From NCBI GenBank assembly GCA_023375675.1, contig JALQBC010000042.1, positions 62,001 to 126,000 of the forward strand: a DNA stretch of 64,000 nucleotides, in the 5' to 3' direction. Shown piece by piece: positions 48,635-59,268 of the stretch; the first letter of the stretch is position 1; every line of letters begins with the position of its first letter. Both the position numbers and the translations under genes were made by a program. Under the pieces are notes generated by a model. That model was not told the origin of the DNA and did not search any database. It saw nothing but the letters and a program-made list of their open reading frames with translations. Origin of the DNA: Cytospora piceicola. Lineage: Eukaryota; Ascomycota; Sordariomycetes; Diaporthales; Cytosporaceae.

Positions 48635-49917
48635 GTACAGTGGGGACGGGAAATAACCGATTACGACGCGATTTCTCGCGACCGCGATTCAGCTATTTCA
48701 AACCTTCACTTTTACAACAACTACAGAATGACCCTACGAAGCCTTCGTCGGCCTAAACAGTATTATTCACCTTATATAAGGACTAAAATCGTTACTAAAT
48801 ATAATTTAGGCTAAAGCCGACGGACCCTTTTTGCTAAATATAGCGTTCCCGAAGGCTTTGTTATTAGCTTTATCGCCCGCTACGAAGCCTAATAAAGTAG
48901 TATTTCCTCTTTAGGCCGTAGGCGACCTCGATTAATTTCTTTCGATTAAATTAACTATATTAAAAACTTAATTAATCGATAACCTTTCGTTATAGCCGAA
49001 AATATCTTTCGAAAAGTCTGTTTATCGTGCTACGAGGATACTTTTAAGATAACGTTTAAGCGTAAAGGTATATACTACGTTAAGGTACTTCGAAGACCTT
49101 TTATTACCCTTAAGGTTATCGTAAAGCGGCTTACTTATACTAGGCTATACGTACGAAAGCTACCTTTATTTTAGAAACGAGTAGTTTAGTTAAACGAGTT
49201 AATAGTAGCACGAGGTAATAGCGATCGTATAAAGTGGATTTAGTATTATAAAGTAAGTTAAATTACTTCTTTACGATAACCTCGATTTTAACCGCTACGA
49301 TTTTCTTTTAAGGAGAACGATTACTACTTAAAAACGTCTAACTAAAGGCTAAACCTATAAAATATTCTTAGATGTTTTAGGTAGCTTTTAACTACGAAAA
49401 ACGAATAACTCTTATCGCCTTTTATAGTTCTAAGATATTAAAATGTGGCGGTATTAACGGGGCTCGAATACTCGAGCTATATTAAAAGCATCTAGAAACT
49501 ATATATAAACCTAGGTCTATTTTCTAATAAGATAATGCTCTAGTTTATAAGACGAAGATCGTAATAGAGTAGCTAAAAGAATAGTGTCTTGAAAATAGTG
49601 TTACTTTAATAGATTACCTACCTTATAGCCCTAACCTTAACCCTATCGAGAACGTCTGGAAGCTGTTAAAAGGCGAGATTAATAAAAGGTACTTAGATTT
49701 AGCTGTCCTTCTTAGTAATAAAGCTTTATACCGAAAGCTTATACGGGCCGTAATCGAAGTCTAGGATAAAATAGAAGAAAGGGTCTTCTAAAACCTAGCT
49801 ATAACGATAACAAATCGGCTCTAGGCGGTAATAGATGTAAAAGGCTAGTATATAAAATACTAGGTAGTTATATATTGAATTCGAATTAATTATGTATTGT
49901 TTCGTCCTATTTACTAG
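48635..49917 (+). mobile_element. RIP-degraded Tc1/mariner DNA transposon
   Basis: The region 48,780-49,900 is very AT-rich and riddled with TAA and TAG. On the plus strand, in one reading frame, pieces of a Tc1-type DDE transposase remain: GATAATGCT (Asp-Asn-Ala) at 49531, PYSPNLNPIENVW at about 49,621-49,659, and an end that reads like 'AVIxVKGWYxKY' once TAG is taken for Trp. In 48,841-49,860 I counted about 3 CA and 15 TG dinucleotides, where about 64 of each would be expected, while CG remains common. This is the mark of RIP at CpA. No intact frame survives, so the copy is dead. Ends are uncertain: TAGTACAGTGGGGACG at 48633 and the reverse complement of CGTCCTATTTACTA at 49,903-49,916 may be decayed inverted repeats. 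The coordinates follow that guess. Confidence 0.85.
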
Positions 49918-50201
49918 TTATTTGTATATGAATTGGAAGAACTACGGCATTTAGAAGTAGGTGAGTTGGTGATTGATTTGGTGTGGGTTTCTCGTGATCG
50001 GTATTTTTTCCGACTGACTGTACCTAGGTGCCTAAATGCCTAGACCAGATCATAAAGTGGCCCCGCCCTAATGACAGCATCGAAATGTTGGACATTACGG
50101 CTGAAGATGGCAGTTGAAAGAGAACCGAATGCTGAAATACCATTGCTCGTATCCAATTTGTTACGCTACCACCTTCAACCATAGATATCCCTTCCGTTCA
50201 T

Positions 50202-51828
50202 TTACAACTTTGATCTCTGAATATTTTGCCCCGGCTGCGCATGCTTCAACCCGTACCTCTTAAGCAACTCCTCCGTCTTGCGTTTCTGCAATTCAATCTT
50301 CTGTGTCACCTCTGTTCCCCTTTTATTCTCGTTCCTGCCCATCTGTTGCAAGTGAACCTCGTCAGGCCCATCTGCCAGTCTAAGGGTTCTGATTCCCGCC
50401 CACATGTAAGCTAATGGGGTGTCCTGACTAACGCCCGCTCCGCCGAACGCCTGCACCGCACGATCAATCACCGTCAGGGCCATCTGCGGGACGAGAACCT
50501 TCGCCTCAGCGATCTCTCGCAGCGCAGCTTTGGGGCCGTGGACGTCCATCTTGATGGCTGCGTTGAGGACTATGAGTCGGGCGGCATCGATCTCGAGGCG
50601 TGACCTAGCGACCCATTCTAGGATTACACCGTGCTCCCGGAGCTGTTTCTTGAACGGGGTCTTTGTCGGGTCGTTAATCCGCATGAGCATCCACTCGAGC
50701 GCTTTCTCAGCCTATTGTGATGGTCAGCGGCAGCTTGGTATAGGCAATGTTGGCTCACTCAAGTCTGGAATGAGGAAGTACTTACCGCACCAATGGTTCG
50801 CATGGCGTGGTGAATGCGTCCTGGTCCAAGTCTGCCCTGGATGATCTCAAAGCCACGGCCTTCACCGAGGACGAGATTGCTCGCGGGAACCCGGACATCC
50901 TTGAAGGAAATGTGGCCGTGACCATGAGGAGCATCATCGTAACCGTAGACATTCAGCATGCGATGGATAGTTACACCTTTCGCCTCTGCCGGGACGAGTA
51001 CGACAGACTGTTGGCGGTACGGGTCCTTGTTATGGGGGTCGGACTTGCCCATGACAATATAGACCTTGCACCTCGGGTCTCCTGCACCACTGGACCACCA
51101 TTTCTGACAACAATGTGAGCCTTTACACCGCATAGTGCTCTGCGTATAGAAGTGCTTACCTGTCCATTCAAAATGTAGTCGCTACCCTCTTTCCGGATAC
51201 TGAGTTCAATGTTCGTGGCATCACTTGACGCCACTTGGGGCTCAGTCATGAGGAAAGCTGAGCGGATCTCACCCTCCATCAGGGGCTTCAACCACTGTGC
51301 CTTTTGCGCGTCGTTTCCGTACTTGGCCAATACCTCCATGTTACCTGTGTCAGGGGCGGCGCAGTTCACTGCCTCTGAGGCACACTTGGACTTGCCAAGC
51401 CATTCCGCCATGAGACCGTATTCCAGATTGGTGAAGCCCGGGGACTCCTTATAGTGACCCTTTGGCAAGAACATATTCCATAGGCCAAGAGCTCGAGCCT
51501 TCTTCTTGAGCTCATCAATGATGCTCGGGTAGTGGTCCCATCGTGACTCGCCAGGGCCCAGCTGGGCCTCGATGACCGGGTCAGCGCTGCCAGTCGTCAG
51601 TGTCCATGGCCTGGGTATGGAGGATGAATGAGTGGGAGCTTTACGGAATGCATTCTTCTTCAACAAACTTGGCGACGAGGTCCAATGCCTTGTTTGCCTT
51701 CTCGCTCACTCGGTCTTTGCACTACACAGCAAAAATAGAAAGGCCAAGCTTAGTCACATCGCTCTTGGAGTTGGAGTCCAGAACAGACAAGTTTGTAGAC
51801 TTACGATTTCCGGGATCTTGGAAGACAT
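50202..51828 (-). CDS. Acyl-CoA dehydrogenase (ACAD10/11-like)
   Basis: Five exons (51828-51805, 51721-51645, 51586-51160, 51103-50786, 50711-50202) give 451 residues. The FAD enzyme oxidises acyl-CoA to enoyl-CoA. Motifs in order: '[12 protein letters not shown]' and '[13 protein letters not shown]' (N-terminal helices), '[16 protein letters not shown]', the FAD-binding '[18 protein letters not shown]', [13 protein letters not shown] opening exon 4, '[21 protein letters not shown]', and '[17 protein letters not shown]' near the end, followed by '[15 protein letters not shown]'. The acceptor chosen for exon 3 (GGCAG/CGCTGAC) restores the conserved '[14 protein letters not shown]'; a nearer AG would give a 34-nt intron, which is too short. 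No peroxisomal SKL end is present, though the last residues are SKL-like in letters (QRSKL*), so a PTS1 tripeptide SKL is in fact exposed at the C-terminus and predicts peroxisomal import. Confidence 0.93.
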
Positions 51829-52655
51829 GATGAGTTTGATACGAGTGTTGCTTCAGATCTTAGTTGTCAATGTCAAGTGGTAAAGGGCTGCCGGAAGTGA
51901 TATGAAATAGAAGGTAGAGAGGAGAAATTCAAGTGGAGAAGCAAAGAATGTCGGACGATGCTTTGTATGTAATGTTTGGATTACGGTACTACTTCCCTCA
52001 CACTGAACCCCCTGGTTGCCCCAGTCTGGCTGCCGAGGTTCGTTTCTGACGGCAAAGAGGACAAGCGAACAGCGGGGATGGATGGACGCTGGCGTGGGGT
52101 GTTGCTCGAGTGGCTCCGGGGTTGACCTGCAGGTAACAGGGATCAGCGTCCCTCGGGATAGCGGCCAACGGCCGGCACCAGCTGGGGTGGTCCACAGAAG
52201 CCGCGGTTTGCATATCCATAAAACTACGAGTCTTCATTGGTTAACAGGCTAGCTCCAGCTATACCTAGGTAGTGTCTAAGTACCCACGTACCCTTAACGT
52301 CGGGGCTTCTCAGTAGCATATCAACTTTCGTCGCATCCAAAGGCAAGAGCCTCAACTTACCAACTCCAAGAACTCACAGCTCGACGACACCCCCAACAAC
52401 TAAATCTCACTTTCTGATTTCCTTCCAACCCCTTTCAGACCTACTCATTTCCTAATTGCTCACCTCAAAGTCCGTCTGCCTGTTGTTCGGTGTTGATGGG
52501 GTGTACATTTTCTGGTCAAGCGATACTTGACAAAGCGGTCTTGATTGAGGTGAGACTGCAGTGAAGGAACAGACAAGAACGTGGGCCAGCTATTCGCTCA
52601 GAATAGCCCGCACAATCACCAAAGAAGCACCTCGGAAGCTGTAGCAGGGCGTCCA
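51829..52655. promoter_or_regulatory. Divergent intergenic region (acyl-CoA dehydrogenase / TAF5)
   Basis: About 830 bp between outward-facing starts. It holds one ACCTAGGT palindrome (52263-52270) and, from about 52,380, CT-rich leader-like DNA before TAF5. The frame of TAF5 exon 1 is open back to 52554 without an ATG, so an upstream exon cannot be excluded. Confidence 0.5.
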
Positions 52656-55600
52656 ATGTCTGCACCAGGTGCATCCAACCCTGGCGGCGGTGGCCAGCCT
52701 GGAGGAGGATATGGCGGCCAGGGTCAACATGGAGGAGGAGCAGGCCCGTCTACTGGAGCTCAAGGACAACCAGCTGCTGCTGCTCCAGCTCCCCAGCAGT
52801 CGGCTCAGAATCTCAACCAGATTGTAAGTTTTCATGGGTTCCTATTGTAAAGAAATACTTCCAGTTCTTGCCCCCCCCCCCTACTGCCTACTTCACCCGA
52901 TCATTGGCCGTGGGGAGTACTGGATCCATAGTCCTTGGAATAAAGGTTCCACCGACTTGAAGGACTTTGGTGAGCTGGATATGAGAAAGTGATGGGGGGT
53001 CACAATGATTTATGTCGTGGGCTGTTATGGTATTGGATATTTCTTTCCACCCTGAGCATACTTTCAACTTGAGGGAAGGAAGCATAACGTCGTCAATTGC
53101 GACGACATCACTTAAAGCCGCGACGACATCATTCAAAGCCGCGACGACATCATTCAAAGCCGCGACGACATCATTCAAAGCCACAACGACACTTCCTTCG
53201 ATCAAAAGAAGCTAGTGGGGAATCCAGAGGCAACCCCCCGCCAACTGTGGCCACTCCTTTCTCTGCACCCACCACGCTTTTGCCAACTGCAACTTTCTCT
53301 TCTTTGCAGCTGCAGCTTTCTCTTGAGTATTCAGCTCTACAAAGACAAACCCCACGCAAAAGAGAAACAATGCCTCGCCGAAAGAAGTCTAAGAAGCCTG
53401 GCAAGGCTACCAGCAACAAGCAGGCTACTAACGCAGCTTTGGGTACTTCGGCCAACTCACCCGGCCAACCTGCAGCGCAACCCGCCACGGCAGACGCGTC
53501 AACCGCTTTCGGCAACGCAAATGATCAGGTAGCCGCAGGTGCCACGATCTCCATGGGAATTCCCAGTTCCTCGGCCAATGCCTCGTCATCGACAAACGTG
53601 GCCGATGCGACTGTGCGCAAGCTCTAACCCCTTGGACCATGATGATATCGCTTGGCCTTTTTTTTATGTCTCATCCAAGTGGAGGCGCTATATCAATCGC
53701 ATATCATGCCGCCTGTAATATTGGTGCATTCCTTTTAGTACAGAAGCTGACAATCTGTTCTGCTAGGTCACCGACTATCTGCTGAAGAGAGGCTACAACC
53801 GAACTGAGGAGATTTTTCGCAAGGAAAACTTGAACCTCGGCCCCGACGGCAGACCACAGCACAAGTCAACTGAGGAGATGGGCTTCAAGAAGTACAGCAA
53901 GGCTTTTCGATTGTTGAAGAAGTTCGTTGATGGCAACCTCGACTACTACAAGGTAAGCACGCACTGGCGAGAGGAATGTGGGCCGTCTCTGACTTGGAAT
54001 ATGGATAGCACGAGCTGAAGAAGTTCCTGTGGCCTGTCTTCATTCATTGCTACCTCGAGCTCGTTGAGGGCGGCTGGCCCAACGAGGCCAAGACTTTTCT
54101 AGCCGAGTTCAAGGATACCTTTGGCACTGCCCATGGCGATGACCTGAAGCTCTTGTCGACCATCACCCTTTCTGCTCACGTCAAGGAGAACGAGATGACG
54201 AAGATGTACAAGAGCGAGAAGTATCACATTCCAGTCACGCGCCAAGTGAACGATCTGGTGTTGGGTTACATGACCAAAGAGTTTGACAACGGTGGACACA
54301 CCATCATCGCACTTCTGGCACAGTACTGCAACGTCAAGTTCGTGGATCGAGGCCTGGCGGACCCCCATAGCTTTTTGGCCATATTCCACAACCAGCCAAA
54401 TGCTCGCATTGAAGACGCCGACGTCATGGAAGGGATTCAAGGTGTTTACACTGGTGCCAAGGGCAACGCTGCTCCTGATGTGCAGTTGAAACTGGGTCCC
54501 CTCCCGATGGAGCCCGAGCTGCTCGAGGATGTCCGCAGTGAGCTTGAGGAGGAAGACCGACTGCACCCCCCTGCTGACGGAAAATCCTCTCTCCTGGACG
54601 AGTTTGACAACAAGATCAAGCGTGAAGAGAGCGCCGAGGGCCCTGCTCGCGCCGATCTTCCGCTGCCACCAGCTCGTGCTAGAGATGTCATGAATGAGGT
54701 CGAGAAGATCAAGCAGCACCGGGACCGCTTCCGCATTGAAGACAGGACGGGTGGTGTTGGAGCAGCCGTGTCCATCTGCATGTACACTTTCCATAACACC
54801 CTCGGAAGGTAAGCATTGCCAAGGTCACGTTGACAGGACATAACTAACCCTTTACTCTGCAGCTACACAACCATGGAGTTCTCCAAGGACCTCAAGCTGG
54901 TCGCGGTTGGCACAATGGACTCGTACATTCGCGTCTGGAGCATGGATGGAAAACCTCTCAAGTCCGCGTTGGAGAATGGCAACCAACCTGTTACGAACAA
55001 CCGTATGCTGATCGGCCACTCCGGTGCTGTCTTTGGCCTCGCCTTTTCCGATGCTGTTTCCTGGCCCGATAGCGAGGGTGGATCCAAACCACAGGCACCA
55101 CAGCTTTTGCTGTCCAGCTCCGGCGACGGCACAATCCGACTGTGGTCACTGGATACCTGGTCGTGTCTCTGTGTTTACAAGTCCCATGATGGTCCCGTCT
55201 GGGATGTGCAGTGGGGCCCTCACGGGCATTACTTTGCTAGCATCGGCTGGGACAAGACAGCTCGCATTTGGGGTCAGGATCATGCGTCGCCACTCCGAAT
55301 CTGTGTCGGCCACGACACCAGCCTCTCTGCTCTCGCCTGGCACCCCAACGGTACCTACATCATCACTGCATCGGACGAGACCGACAAGTCGATTCGCATG
55401 TGGTCTGTGATCACCGGAGACTGCGTTCGTGTCATGACTGGACACCACCACTTCATCAACACAATTGAGTGTGCCCCTAACGGCAAGATCATCGCGAGCG
55501 GCGACACTGACGGCAACATCCTCTGGTGGGACCTCGAAAAGGGTGTCTGCATCAAAAAGAGCAAGGGCCATGGCAAGGGTGGCATCCCCTCCCTCAGCTT

Positions 55601-56015
55601 CAGCGTCGAGTCGACGGTGCTGGTGTCTGGTGGACTGGACGGCACTGTTCGCGTTTGGGACGTTGAGCTTCCCGCGGATGGCAGTAAGCCTGTCGGAGGC
55701 GCTTCTGGTACGACCGTACAGGTAGAGAACGTCAATGTCAACCTCGGAGATTCAATCGGCCCTGCCGATAGAACCATCACAGTCGGAGGACAGCCACAGG
55801 CGCCACCCGCCTCCGCAGCGGCATCTTCTTCGACTGGTGGTGCTAACGCTTCCGGCACGTCTGGCGCTGGCGGAGCCAAGAAGAAGGGCAAAGAGGTGCA
55901 TATCACGCCCGACCAGATCAGTGCGTTCCCGACCAAGAAGACGCCCGTCAAGAAGGTCCAGTTCACCAGGATGAACTTGGTCATCGCGGCTGGTGTCTAT
56001 GAGCCGGAGCGTTGA
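52656..56015 (+). CDS. taf5: Transcription initiation factor TFIID subunit 5 (TAF5)
   Basis: Four exons (52656-52823, 53767-53952, 54009-54808, 54863-56015) give 768 residues. TAF5 is a scaffold of TFIID and, in many fungi, also of SAGA. A Gly/Pro/Gln-rich start is followed by LisH (about 57-90, [20 protein letters not shown]), the TAF5 N-terminal domain 2 (about 98-240, with [21 protein letters not shown] and [17 protein letters not shown]), a linker, and a WD40 propeller (about 385-690) with six clear repeats. The tail contains a Gly/Ser/Ala-rich spacer and a conserved '[15 protein letters not shown]'. Intron 1 is 943 nt, by far the longest in the window. The start is uncertain; I used the first ATG in the frame of exon 1. 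Confidence 0.93.
53099..53182. repeat. 21-bp minisatellite in TAF5 intron 1
   Basis: Four tandem units of 21 bp (starts 53099, 53120, 53141, 53162) share the core CGACGACATCATTCAAAG; the first copy has two changes, and a fifth, decayed unit follows. The period is a multiple of three. It lies about 190 bp before the nested ORF. Confidence 0.95.
53370..53627 (+). CDS. Nested ORF inside TAF5 intron 1
   Basis: An 85-residue frame from the ATG at 53370, whose context AAACAATGCC is good for fungi. The N-terminus is very basic ([18 protein letters not shown], like a nuclear localisation signal) and the rest is Ala/Ser/Thr/Asn-rich and disordered. No stop interrupts it, and it is followed by a T-rich stretch near 53,658. 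The frame is also open upstream from 53,097. It could be a nested gene, an alternative first exon region of TAF5, or a chance frame of biased composition. I know no homologue. Confidence 0.35.
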   Translation: MPRRKKSKKPGKATSNKQATNAALGTSANSPGQPAAQPATADASTAFGNANDQVAAGATISMGIPSSSANASSSTNVADATVRKL

Positions 56016-56829
56016 ATTTGAGCTTGGAAAGACAGCTTGATCGATACCACGCTATTTCTGAGATCCGGCTCTTCTCACGTTTGTTCATGTTTTGCGGCGT
56101 TAGGGGGACTCGGCAGGTTAAGGGTTCTGCATATCAAGGAATGATACCTAATAAGGGAATTGAGGTCTTGATACCTATTTCTTTGTACAATTGTTTGACA
56201 TTTGGCAACACCACGCCGGAAGGTAGTTGGTCTGATCAGTTGACGAGGGAAAGTCTACACTCTGATGGTACTGACAGATCTGGGCAAGGGGAATTCTGAC
56301 ACCGTGAAAGTTGATGGAAGAATATGCAAACAACGGCGACGAGGCGGGAACAAGAACACGAGCTGCGAGGATCGTATTTCGTTTAGCCTTCGGCTGAAGT
56401 CTCAGGCTCTAGTCCACATATTGCCGTAGCTCAATCATACCTGAATATTACTTAGGGACCTGAAATCTGAGCCTTGTTGCGGATGGCGTATTGCGCGACA
56501 GATCTCCAGGGCTCCGTGAGGATTGTGTATTTGCAGGCGATAGTGGAAAAGGGGTTGACTGCAACAGGGATGCAGCAGTACGTCAGCGACGGTGGTCCAA
56601 GCTTGCTACCCGCCCAGAAGTACGTACCTACCTGAACCTTGGCTACATGCTGTCGCTCGAGACTACGGCGGGCACCTCATAATAACAACACTCTATTCCG
56701 TCGACCTACCACGACCTTGGCGACCCTCAGCTGGGCGCATTGATACTCTTGAAGCAGAAGCATAATTCTGATCCATACAGAGAGAAACCTACCTGAACAA
56801 ACCGCGCGAAGCAAGCAAGGAATCAGACA
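56016..56829. other. Intergenic region between two plus-strand genes
   Basis: About 810 bp with the taf5 3' UTR and the vps5 promoter and leader. Nothing distinctive was seen. Confidence 0.5.
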
Positions 56830-58865
56830 ATGGATCCCTTGGGAGAATCGCCTTGGGCAGATACGCCCGCTCAAGTACCACCACCACCCTCCTCGACCTC
56901 CGACTCCCAAACTGCCGGAGCCGATGAGACCACCAAGCCAAACCCCGACGAGGCACCCGCCGCCACCACTGCCCCCGTCACCACCACCACTGCTACGGCT
57001 AGTACTGGAGCTGCAGCTGGACCTGGACCTGGAGCTAGCGCCGGCGCCCGCCCCTCCCGCCTGACGCCCCGCCGCCTCGTCGCGCAACCGACCAAGCTCC
57101 AGGCTGTGGAGGATGACCCCCTGGGGCCCCTCGGCGCCGCGGAGGCAGCGGTATCAGGCGGCTCCGAGGGGGCGCCGCCGATGCCTCCCCAGAAAGAGCC
57201 CTCCGGGCCCCCAGCTATTACGGTACGCACGACCATGGGCCAGGGGCAGGGGCAACAGAGGCGGGTCTCGTCGGACCCCCACCAGATCATCGACGACGGC
57301 GGCGAGGAGGAGAGGCTGGGGAGCTCGGGCGGGCGCGCGCCGCCACCGGTGCAGGTTGCCACGCCTGTGCAGGGCCGGTCTACGGGGCCGCCTAGCATCA
57401 GCCTCGAACATGCGGCGAAGCCGATGTTCTACATCAGTGTCGGCGACCCGCACAAAGTAGGCGATCTGACTAGTAGCCATATTGTGTACTCTGTGCGGAC
57501 GAAGGTATATATGTCTCAGTGCTTTTCCTACAACAAATGGTGATGCACCGCCCGTGTAAGAGGAAGAAGCTAATGTCTCTAGACTACGTCCAAGGCCTAC
57601 AAGGAGCCCGAGTTCGAGGTTAAGAGGAGATACAGGGACTTCCTATGGCTGTACAACACTCTCCACAGTAATAACCCGGGCGTCGTGGTGCCCCCGCCTC
57701 CCGAGAAGCAGGCCGTCGGGCGCTTTGAGACTAACTTTGTCGAGGCGCGACGTGCGGCGCTCGAGAAGATGCTGAACAAGTCCGCTGCGCACCCTACACT
57801 GCAGCACGATGGGGACCTGAAGTTGTTCTTGGAGAGTGAGTCGTTCAGCGCCGACATCAAGCACAAGGAGCGGAGGGAACCCAACCTTGGGGAGAGCAAG
57901 GGCATGTTTAGCTCTCTCGGGCTGGGAGGCTCGAGTAGCAAGTTTGTTGAGCAGGACGATGTGAGTTTTAACCCCTGTGTGTACGTGAACCGGCCCGTAT
58001 ACTGACATCAAACTGTCTAGTGGTTCCACGACCGTCGTGTATACCTCGACGCCCTCGAGAACCAACTCAAGGGCCTCCTCAAGGCCATGGACACGATGGT
58101 CGGCCAGCGCAAGTCAATGGCGGAAGCAGCTGGTGACTTCTCGGCCTCTCTGCACGCCCTATCCACCGTCGAGCTCTCTCCCTCGCTATCCGGACCTCTC
58201 GAAGCCCTATCCGACCTGCAGATGACCATTCGGGATGTGTACGACCGGCAAGCGCAGCAGGACGTGCTGACCTTTGGCATCATCATCGAGGAATACATCC
58301 GGCTGATCGGCAGCGTCAAGCAGGCGTTCGGGCAGCGCCAAAAGGCCTTCTACGCATGGCACGCGGCCGAGTCCGAGATGCAGAAGCGCAAGACCAACCA
58401 GGACAAGCTGTTGAGGCAGGGCAAGTCCCAGCAGGACCGGCTCAACCAGGTCAGCGCCGAGGTTGCGGACGCCGAGAGGAAGGTCCACCAGGCGCATTTG
58501 CTGTTCGAGGACATGGGGCGGCTCCTCAGGCAGGAGCTGGACCGGTTCGAGAAGGAGAAGGTGGAGGACTTCAAGTCGGGCGTGGAGACGTTCTTGGAGA
58601 GCTCTGTGGAGGCGCAGAAGGAGGTGAGTGACTATATCCGTTCCCTGATAACCTGTGTTGTTATGAGACAGTGACTAACATGCGCGATTTTCTTTTTCAG
58701 CTCATTGAGAAGTGGGAGACATTCCTCCTCCAACTCGACGCTGAAGATGACGAGAGCGTCTTCTACAGGCCACCTGTGTTCCAGTCGGCCGGTGGTAACA
58801 ACAGGGCAACGGGAGATACGGCTGTAGACAGGGCCCGGGCTCGCATCGATGAGGACTCTGACTAG
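56830..58865 (+). CDS. vps5: Retromer sorting nexin Vps5 (SNX1 type)
   Basis: Four exons (56830-57504, 57583-57960, 58021-58623, 58701-58865), all in phase 0, give 606 residues. Vps5 with Vps17 forms the membrane-bending part of retromer for endosome-to-Golgi transport. A Pro/Ala/Thr-rich disordered N-terminus of about 190 residues precedes the PX domain (about 196-325), which has the phosphoinositide-binding 'KRRYRDFLWLYNTL' and the loop 'PPPPEKQAVGRF'. The BAR domain (about 350-590) begins DDWFHDRRVYLDALENQLKG. Very strong GC bias marks exon 1. The start is the first ATG, with the sequence MDPLGESPWAD that fungal members tend to share. Confidence 0.94.
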
Positions 58866-59268
58866 AAGCCTCGGGGTACTCAGAGGCGCTACAACAGCTA
58901 CAGTGACCACGGTCTTAGTCGGCATGGCCTGCTTGGTATGAGCTTCACTTGGCACGGCGGGCGGACTTGAGATATAGCGTCAAGGGAAAGTGGAAGGGGA
59001 AGGGTAAGGGGGCTGCCCTTGTTGTTTTGTTGTATAGGTATTCGTCTCCTCGGAGTATTGTACATAGATCTTTCTTCTCGCGCTGCATCACCTTTGCCTG
59101 TCTACACCTTGACGCAGCAGCGGTATCATTCATATCCTCATGGACGATGAACGAATTCAATTCCTTCTCGAAACGAATCGACCGACCATGGTGTTCCACC
59201 TCCTGCTACGTCTCCCCGAAGTAGCCACCTAGAGTTATAAGCTCCGTTCCATCTCAGATGATCACCCC
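58866..59268. other. Convergent intergenic region
   Basis: About 400 bp between the ends of vps5 and the bL31m gene. It holds two 3' UTRs, and no gene is seen. Confidence 0.55.

Noticed and set aside
51587..51644. 34-nt intron (51644-51611) in the acyl-CoA dehydrogenase gene
   Set aside because: Too short for a fungal spliceosomal intron. The next AG gives a 58-nt intron and restores the conserved ECIPADPV.
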